DNA of 10,218 nucleotides, taken from NCBI GenBank assembly GCA_022511485.1, contig JAFLUJ010000356.1, forward strand, positions 1 to 10,218, written 5' to 3'. The DNA comes from Oscillospiraceae bacterium. Its GTDB lineage: Bacteria; Bacillota; Clostridia; Oscillospirales; Ruminococcaceae. Under the pieces are notes generated by a model that saw nothing but the letters and a program-made list of their open reading frames with translations, had not been told where the DNA came from and searched no databases. This document shows positions 6,205 to 10,218 of the stretch, piece by piece (the first letter of the stretch is position 1; every line of letters begins with the position of its first letter). The position numbers and the translations under genes were made by a program.

Positions 6205-7040
6205 CAGCTCTCCACCTCCTTACCTGATGTGAATTTAAGCTGTGCAAAGGCTATCAGCGAGGCTATGAGAAAAAATATCACAGCCTTTGCCTGTCCCACT
6301 CCCTGCCAGCCTGCACGTCCGTAGAAGGTGTTGTAGATGTCCAGAGCCAGCATGGCGGTCTTTCGTCCCGGCGCTCCCGCTGTAAGAGCAAGGTTCTGGT
6401 CGAACAGCTTGAAGGAGTTGGTCAGGGTCAGAAAGGTACATATCGTCACCGATGGCATAAGCATGGGGATAGTGACGTTTTTCAGGGACTGCCACGAGGT
6501 AGCTCCGTCGATCTCGGCGGCTTCGTTCAGATCCCTCGGGATATTCTGCAAGCCGGCTATATAAATTACCATCATATATCCGATAAGCTGCCAGTTGGTG
6601 AGGATAACAAGTCCCCAGAAGCCGTATTTCGCATCAAAGCTTATGTCTACGCCGAAATAGCTCAGCACTCCGTTGATGATGAGATTCCAGATATATCCCA
6701 GAACGATGCCTCCTATAAGATTAGGCATAAAGAATATAGTCCGGAAAATATTCGTCCCCCGTATCGACTTTGTAAGAGCTGCTGCAAGCAGGAAAGCAAA
6801 TATATTCACCGTCACGACTGAGACTATCGTAAACAGCACCGTGAACCACAGTGCGTTCAGAAAGTCGTTGTTTGTAAATGCACGGACATAGTTGTCAAAG
6901 CCTGCCCACTTTGCGTTTTCCACTGTTGTGAACTTGTTGAAGGACAGGTAAATACCCATCAGGAACGGTATTATAAAAGATACCGTAAACGCCGCAAGAG
7001 TGGGCAGAACAAACAAGGGAAAATACTTTTTTATACCCAC
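6204..7040 (-). CDS. Sugar ABC transporter permease, CUT1 type (MalF-like)
   Basis: From the start chosen here, this is a 278-residue, six-helix membrane protein beginning GIKKYFPLFVLPTLAAF, the usual opening of clostridial MalF/LacF-like permeases. The EAA loop lies near 173-196: NEAAEIDGATSWQSLKNVTI followed by PMLMP. The start is not obvious. The frame stays open upstream to an ATG at 7202, but that part overlaps the binding-protein gene and reads as non-permease sequence. GTG at 7040, 15 bases after that gene's stop and with AAAGGA 3 bases upstream, is preferred. An ATG at 7085 (MEDREREYRVGLKG) would add 15 charged residues but has no ribosome binding site. The gene is second in the transporter operon and pairs with the MalG-like permease. 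Confidence 0.9.
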   Translation of the reverse strand: MGIKKYFPLFVLPTLAAFTVSFIIPFLMGIYLSFNKFTTVENAKWAGFDNYVRAFTNNDFLNALWFTVLFTIVSVVTVNIFAFLLAAALTKSIRGTNIFRTIFFMPNLIGGIVLGYIWNLIINGVLSYFGVDISFDAKYGFWGLVILTNWQLIGYMMVIYIAGLQNIPRDLNEAAEIDGATSWQSLKNVTIPMLMPSVTICTFLTLTNSFKLFDQNLALTAGAPGRKTAMLALDIYNTFYGRAGWQGVGQAKAVIFFLIASLIAFAQLKFTSGKEVES

Positions 7041-7054
7041 CAGTCCTTTCAGCC

Positions 7055-8437
7055 CTACTCGATATTCTCGCTCTCGGTCTTCCATGTGTCGATGACGGTC
7101 TGACGTACCTGCTCCCAGTCCATAGTGCCCTGTGCATACTGGAGAAGCGCTGCTCCGAAGTCGTCCTTGAAGGTCTGGCTTGGGAAAAGCGTGAAATTCC
7201 ATGGGACATTGGTCACGTCATCTCTTTCCATCCAGTTAAGGACTTCCCTTGTGAGAGGATCCTCCGGCTTTTCAGCGTCGGAGAAGGTGTCAAACGGGGC
7301 AATAAAACCAAGACTGTGTGTGACGTATTCCTTGCCGCTCTCGCTGGAATAGAGCCAGTAAAGGAAATCCTCGGCGGCTTTCTGCTCATCCTCGCTTGCC
7401 TTGGAATTTATGCAGAAGAAGTTTTCCGTACCGATACACAGTCCCTGCGTCTCCTCGCCGGGAACTCCGGTATAAATGGGGAGGTACTTGATATTATCCT
7501 CGGTGACAGTGTTTCCGGAAATACCGTTTATCTGACTCCATGCCCAGTTTCCGTTCTGGACCATTGCACACTGTCCCATTGCAAATTCAGCCATGGATTC
7601 ATCGGTTATCTTCGAGCCTAACATCTTCCGGTCGGTGGTGGAGTTCTCAATATACAGGTCGAAAATATTCTTGAAGTAGTCGCTGCATGAAAACTCTATG
7701 ACCTTTGTGGCGTCGCTGGTAAGATCAATATTATTTGCCTGAAACTCATAATAGATGGGGAGATTCGCAAGGTGGGTCTGCCAGCGCCAGTCGTCTCCTG
7801 CTTTAAGGGAGGTGCAGGCGAATACTCCGTTTATACCAAGGGTCTCCTTTTTGGACTGCATATCCTCAACAAGAGCTTTAAGCTTTTCAAAGCTGTTGAC
7901 CTCCTCCATAGACGAGAAGTCCACAGCCTTGTCTTCAAGGGCGAAATATCTGTCGGTGATCTCCTTATTATAAATGATACCGTAGCCCTCAACGGTATAA
8001 GGGATACCATATGCCTTGCCGTCGTATGTCAGAGCGGCGGACTTGTCGGTAAGATGAGCGTAAAGATCGGTGTTTGTCAGGTCGGCGCAGTAGTCCTTCC
8101 AGTTGGCGTATCCTCTCGGACCGTTTATCTGAAAAATGGTGGGAGCTTCGCTTGTAGCCATTTTTGCACTGAGGGTCTGTTCGTAGGTGTTGTTTGCCGC
8201 TGTCTCCACAATTACTGTATTTCCGGTCTCTTCGTTGTATTTTTTGACGATCTCCTCATAGGCTGTGGCGATCTCCGGCTTGAAGTTCAGGAATCTCACT
8301 GTCTGGGCGGAGGTCTTCCGGGAATCTTCGCCGCCGCTGTTGTCCGCAGAGGCGCTTCCGGAATCCTTTGAACAGGCTGTAAATGTCATAGGAATTGCCA
8401 TTGCCGCAGCGATGACAAGTGCAAGCTGCTTTTTCAT
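7055..8437 (-). CDS. Extracellular sugar-binding lipoprotein of an ABC transporter
   Basis: The 460-residue protein starts with a lipoprotein signal peptide: MKKQ, a hydrophobic stretch LALVIAAAMAIPMTF, and the lipobox FTAC with lipidated C22. A low-complexity linker rich in Ser, Gly and Asp (about 23-42) follows. The mature part looks like a family 1 solute-binding protein: VRFLNFKPEIATAYEEIVKKYNEETGNTVIVETA near the N-terminus, then AYGIPYTVEGYGIIYNKEI, MAEFAMGQCAMVQNGNWAW and EDFLYWLYSSESGKEYV. Such proteins sit on the outer face of the membrane and pass sugars to the two permeases encoded next. Pectin, xylan, cellulose or starch oligosaccharides are possible, but the sequence does not decide. 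AAAGGA (8453-8448) lies 10 bases before the ATG. It is the first gene of its operon, divergent from ilvE. Confidence 0.92.
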   Translation of the reverse strand: MKKQLALVIAAAMAIPMTFTACSKDSGSASADNSGGEDSRKTSAQTVRFLNFKPEIATAYEEIVKKYNEETGNTVIVETAANNTYEQTLSAKMATSEAPTIFQINGPRGYANWKDYCADLTNTDLYAHLTDKSAALTYDGKAYGIPYTVEGYGIIYNKEITDRYFALEDKAVDFSSMEEVNSFEKLKALVEDMQSKKETLGINGVFACTSLKAGDDWRWQTHLANLPIYYEFQANNIDLTSDATKVIEFSCSDYFKNIFDLYIENSTTDRKMLGSKITDESMAEFAMGQCAMVQNGNWAWSQINGISGNTVTEDNIKYLPIYTGVPGEETQGLCIGTENFFCINSKASEDEQKAAEDFLYWLYSSESGKEYVTHSLGFIAPFDTFSDAEKPEDPLTREVLNWMERDDVTNVPWNFTLFPSQTFKDDFGAALLQYAQGTMDWEQVRQTVIDTWKTESENIE

Positions 8438-8493
8438 TTATACCATATCCTTTCATTTCCTCGTTCAGTTTCAGAAGACTAAACAAGGCAACA

Positions 8494-8523
8494 CGCACAA
8501 ATATCGTTGTATACTTTTGTGCG
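8494..8523. promoter_or_regulatory. 8-bp inverted repeat upstream of the sugar transporter operon
   Basis: CGCACAAA (8494-8501) and TTTGTGCG (8516-8523) are perfect inverted copies separated by 14 bases, 57-86 bases upstream of the binding-protein start. They could form a DNA site for a dimeric sugar-responsive regulator or a hairpin in the leader RNA. It does not fit the CcpA cre consensus well. No regulator gene lies nearby. Confidence 0.4.
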
Positions 8524-8571
8524 CTTTACCTATATTATTTTCACAGCATTTGAAACTATTCATAAAAAATA

Positions 8572-8600
8572 AAAATATTTGGATTCAGATGGATTTGCAA
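8572..8600 (-). promoter_or_regulatory. Possible promoter for the sugar transporter operon
   Basis: On the minus strand TTGCAA (8600-8595), 17 bases, and TATTTT (8577-8572) is the best -35/-10 pair I can find; it would give a leader of about 128 bases containing the inverted repeat at 8494-8523. Both boxes match consensus at only four of six positions, as might suit a regulated promoter. Other weak TATA-like boxes are present closer to the gene. Confidence 0.3.
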
Positions 8601-8650
8601 GTTTCAAAATCCTTTTATTCAAAAATACATAAAATACTCCATATTTGGTC

Positions 8651-8679
8651 TTGAAATGGTAAAAGATTTGTGGTATAAT
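8651..8679 (+). promoter_or_regulatory. Promoter for ilvE
   Basis: TTGAAA (8651-8656), 17 bases, and TATAAT (8674-8679), preceded by TGG (extended -10), form a near-consensus sigma-A promoter. Transcription should start near 8686, leaving a leader of about 33 bases, too short for a T-box or leader-peptide attenuator. This suggests high constitutive expression. AAAGGAAG (8703-8710) is the ribosome binding site. Confidence 0.8.
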
Positions 8680-8718
8680 GAAAATGATTTTATGAATTAA
8701 AGAAAGGAAGTCCTTCAA

Positions 8719-9807
8719 ATGATGGAAATAAAAGTTACCCGTACAACATCTCCCAAGGAAAAGCCCGCTGACGAAACAAAGCTGGGCTTCGGTAAGATTT
8801 TTACCGACCATATGTTTATAATGAACTACGACGAGGGTCAGGGCTGGCATGATGCAAGGATCGTCCCCTACGGACCTATCCCCATGGATCCCGCTTCAAT
8901 GTGCCTCCACTACGGTCAGGCAGACTTTGAGGGTCTTAAGGCCTACAGAACATCAGAGGGCAGGATCCAGCTTTTCCGTCCCGATCAGAATATGGCTCGT
9001 ATCAACCTTTCCAACGATCGTCTGTGTATCCCTAAGATCGACGAAGCTTTCGCTATAGAAGCCATCAAGACACTTGTTAAGGTAGATGAGGACTGGGTTC
9101 CCCATGCAGACGGAACTTCCCTTTATATCCGTCCATACATTTTTGCAATAGACCCCATGCTTGGAGTTCACCCTGCAAAGCACCTTATTTTTGCTATCAT
9201 CATGTCCCCTGTGGGAGCTTACTACGCAAACGGTCTTGCTCCAGTAAAGATCTATGTTGAGGAAAACTACGTAAGAGCAGTGACCGGAGGAACAGGCTTC
9301 ACAAAGGCTGCTGCAAACTATGCCATCTCCCTGAAGGCTCAGGAGGAGGCAGAGAAGCAGGGATATGCTCAGGTTCTCTGGCTTGACGGCGTAAAGAGAA
9401 AGTACATTGAGGAAGTCGGCGCAATGAACGTGTTCTTTGTTGTAGACGGCGAGGTCATCACTCCCAGCCTTGACAGAGGCTCTATCCTCGGCGGTATTAC
9501 AAGAAAATCCTGCATTGAGCTTCTTGGTTCAATGGGCTACAAGGTAACAGAGCGTGATATTGAAATAGACGAGCTTATCAAGGCTTATGAGAACGGCAAG
9601 TTCGACGAGGCTTTCGGAACAGGTACTGCTGCTGTAATCTCCCCTATCGGAGAGCTGAAATACGGCGACCATGTTATGACTATCAATAACGGAGAGATCG
9701 GTACTATCTCTCAGAAGCTTTATGATACTCTCACAGGAATCCAGTGGGGCAAGATCGAGGATACTCACAAGTGGATTGTTCCCATTGATGGTTGTGCTTG
9801 CAAGTAA
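8719..9807 (+). CDS. ilvE: Branched-chain amino acid aminotransferase
   Basis: The 362-residue PLP enzyme transfers amino groups between glutamate and the 2-oxo acids of leucine, isoleucine and valine, the last step of their synthesis and the first of their breakdown. It belongs to fold-type IV, in the longer BCAT form also found in eukaryotes. Motifs are LHYGQADFEGLKAYR (63-77), RPY (138-140), GGTGFTKAAANY (190-201) with the PLP-binding lysine K196, VLWLDG (219-224), YIEEVGAMN (229-237) with conserved E232, LDRGSILGGITR (251-262) and GTGTAAVISPIGEL (300-313). No signal peptide is present, so it is cytoplasmic. The first ATG at 8719 lies 8 bases after AAAGGAAG; a second ATG follows directly. 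Codons look more optimised than in neighbours, and together with the near-consensus promoter this fits a highly expressed housekeeping gene. It is monocistronic. Confidence 0.96.
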   Translation: MMEIKVTRTTSPKEKPADETKLGFGKIFTDHMFIMNYDEGQGWHDARIVPYGPIPMDPASMCLHYGQADFEGLKAYRTSEGRIQLFRPDQNMARINLSNDRLCIPKIDEAFAIEAIKTLVKVDEDWVPHADGTSLYIRPYIFAIDPMLGVHPAKHLIFAIIMSPVGAYYANGLAPVKIYVEENYVRAVTGGTGFTKAAANYAISLKAQEEAEKQGYAQVLWLDGVKRKYIEEVGAMNVFFVVDGEVITPSLDRGSILGGITRKSCIELLGSMGYKVTERDIEIDELIKAYENGKFDEAFGTGTAAVISPIGELKYGDHVMTINNGEIGTISQKLYDTLTGIQWGKIEDTHKWIVPIDGCACK

Positions 9808-9832
9808 ACGATTTTATATTATAAAACTAAAT

Positions 9833-9847
9833 ATAGACAAAGTCTAT
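9833..9847. repeat. Small perfect hairpin, left copy of a diverged repeat pair
   Basis: ATAGAC-AAA-GTCTAT is a perfect 6-bp stem with a 3-base loop, just after ilvE. With its right flank (TATGCT, then GTATAC at about 9861-9865) it resembles the segment at 10014-10042. There is no T-run after it, so it is not the ilvE terminator. Confidence 0.4.
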
Positions 9848-9871
9848 GCTTTAGTCATAGTATACAGCGTG

Positions 9872-9887
9872 GCTGCCTAGCTGCCTA
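9872..9887. repeat. Tandem octamer repeat
   Basis: GCTGCCTA occurs twice in a row. It sits between the left hairpin segment and the ilvE terminator, in the likely 3' untranslated part of the ilvE transcript. No function is apparent. Confidence 0.4.
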
Positions 9888-9935
9888 AAAAGCCGTTCAA
9901 TACGTTGATTTGGAATTAATACTATATAACATAAG

Positions 9936-9974
9936 AAGACTGCTGCACCGATTTAATGGTTCGGCAGTCTTTTT
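9936..9974 (+). terminator. Intrinsic terminator after ilvE
   Basis: AAGACTGC (9936-9943) pairs with GCAGTCTT (9964-9971), and the stem continues inward through T-G, G-C, one mismatch, then ACC with GGT around an A/T-rich loop. It is followed by TTTAT, so a run of five T covers the stem's end. It lies 129 bases after the ilvE stop, leaving an unusually long 3' untranslated region. Confidence 0.85.
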
Positions 9975-10013
9975 ATGTTACGGTTTCGTTGTTATACTAT
10001 ATCCTGAATCAAA

Positions 10014-10042
10014 ATATTGACTTTGTCAATATGCTATGTATA
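10014..10042. repeat. Small perfect hairpin, right copy of a diverged repeat pair
   Basis: ATATTGAC (10014-10021), loop TTT and GTCAATAT (10025-10032) form a perfect 8-bp stem, followed by GCT and GTATAC. Aligned with 9829-9865, the shared order is AAATAT, GAC, a 3-base loop, GTC, TATGCT, GTATAC, with loops complementary (AAA and TTT) and a 7-base difference before GTATAC. The similarity is modest and could be chance in AT-rich DNA. Confidence 0.4.
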
Positions 10043-10135
10043 CGGCAGGCGGCAACAGCCACTTGGGAACAGTATTATTGGCTTGTTTTCGATGTTTTTA
10101 ACAAATTTATTCCGCATTTTCATTTAAATTTCTTA

Positions 10136-10164
10136 TTGATTTGCCAAATTATTTTTGCTATAAT
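10136..10164 (+). promoter_or_regulatory. Strong promoter reading out of the window
   Basis: TTGATT (10136-10141), 17 bases, and TATAAT (10159-10164) with TGC directly upstream (extended -10) match the architecture of the ilvE and deacetylase promoters. Transcription would begin near 10171 and continue beyond the right edge, so a rightward gene or RNA probably starts there. Confidence 0.65.
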
Positions 10165-10218
10165 AAAAATGCAACAAATAAAAAGAAACAGTTCATTAAA
10201 TTCAAAATAAATTAATAT

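Larger units (their letters stand above)
9808..10218. other. Intergenic region without a convincing gene
   Basis: These 411 bases contain the ilvE terminator, two related hairpins, a tandem octamer and a strong outward promoter. An 84-codon open frame at 9956-10210 starts inside the terminator and has no ribosome binding site, so it is not called. No tRNA or recognised structured RNA was found. Confidence 0.6.

Noticed and set aside
7041..7202. Extended N-terminus of the MalF-like permease
   Set aside because: These 54 codons overlap the binding-protein gene and read as unrelated, charged sequence; permeases of this family begin close to KKYFPLFVLP.
7772..8371. 199-codon open frame on the plus strand
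   Set aside because: It lies wholly antisense to the sugar-binding lipoprotein, has low-complexity hydrophobic composition, no ribosome binding site and no recognised motif.
8518..8533. CcpA cre site upstream of the transporter
   Set aside because: The minus-strand sequence GGTAAAGCGCACAAAA matches the cre consensus at too few fixed positions.
9956..10210. 84-codon open frame after ilvE
   Set aside because: It begins inside the terminator stem, lacks a ribosome binding site, and runs through a perfect hairpin and a promoter.

Overview
The window looks like chromosome of a low-to-mid GC Gram-positive anaerobe of the Clostridia, most like Ruminococcus or a related Oscillospirales genus. The reasons are clostridial-type promoters (TTGnnn, 17 bp, TGnTATAAT), strong AGGAGG-type ribosome binding sites, AT-rich intergenic DNA, a sugar ABC transporter without its own ATPase, and a DUF3990-type gene pair. 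This placement is inference. No rRNA, tRNA, CRISPR array or transposase was seen.

Positions 1-3354 (minus strand) hold a signalling cluster: a FapA/DUF342 protein, then a response regulator with an HD-GYP c-di-GMP phosphodiesterase domain that has all its key residues, then, overlapping it by ATGA, the start of a seven-helix membrane sensor-like protein that runs off the left edge. The 182-base gap between the first two genes holds hairpins, a 15-base palindrome and an unusual hairpin between a Shine-Dalgarno sequence and the start codon. Divergent from fapA, under a strong promoter, is a NodB-type polysaccharide deacetylase (3636-4262) with no signal peptide.

A long bidirectional terminator separates the deacetylase from a convergent two-gene unit (5205-4311, minus). 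Its first gene resembles DUF3990, a family with an ADP-ribosyltransferase-like fold. The overlapping second gene has a DUF3791-like N-terminus and an extra C-terminal half. It has its own strong promoter, with an inverted repeat flanking the -10 box, and terminators at both ends. It looks like a self-contained toxin-antitoxin or effector-partner module and is the best candidate here for something poorly described.

Positions 8437-5365 (minus) are a CUT1-type sugar transporter operon: lipoprotein binding protein and two permeases, the last two coupled by TGATG, ending at a strong terminator. Divergent from it is a monocistronic branched-chain aminotransferase (ilvE, 8719-9807, plus). The last 411 bases have no convincing gene: they hold the distant ilvE terminator, two related hairpin-bearing segments about 180 bp apart, and a strong promoter firing out of the window.
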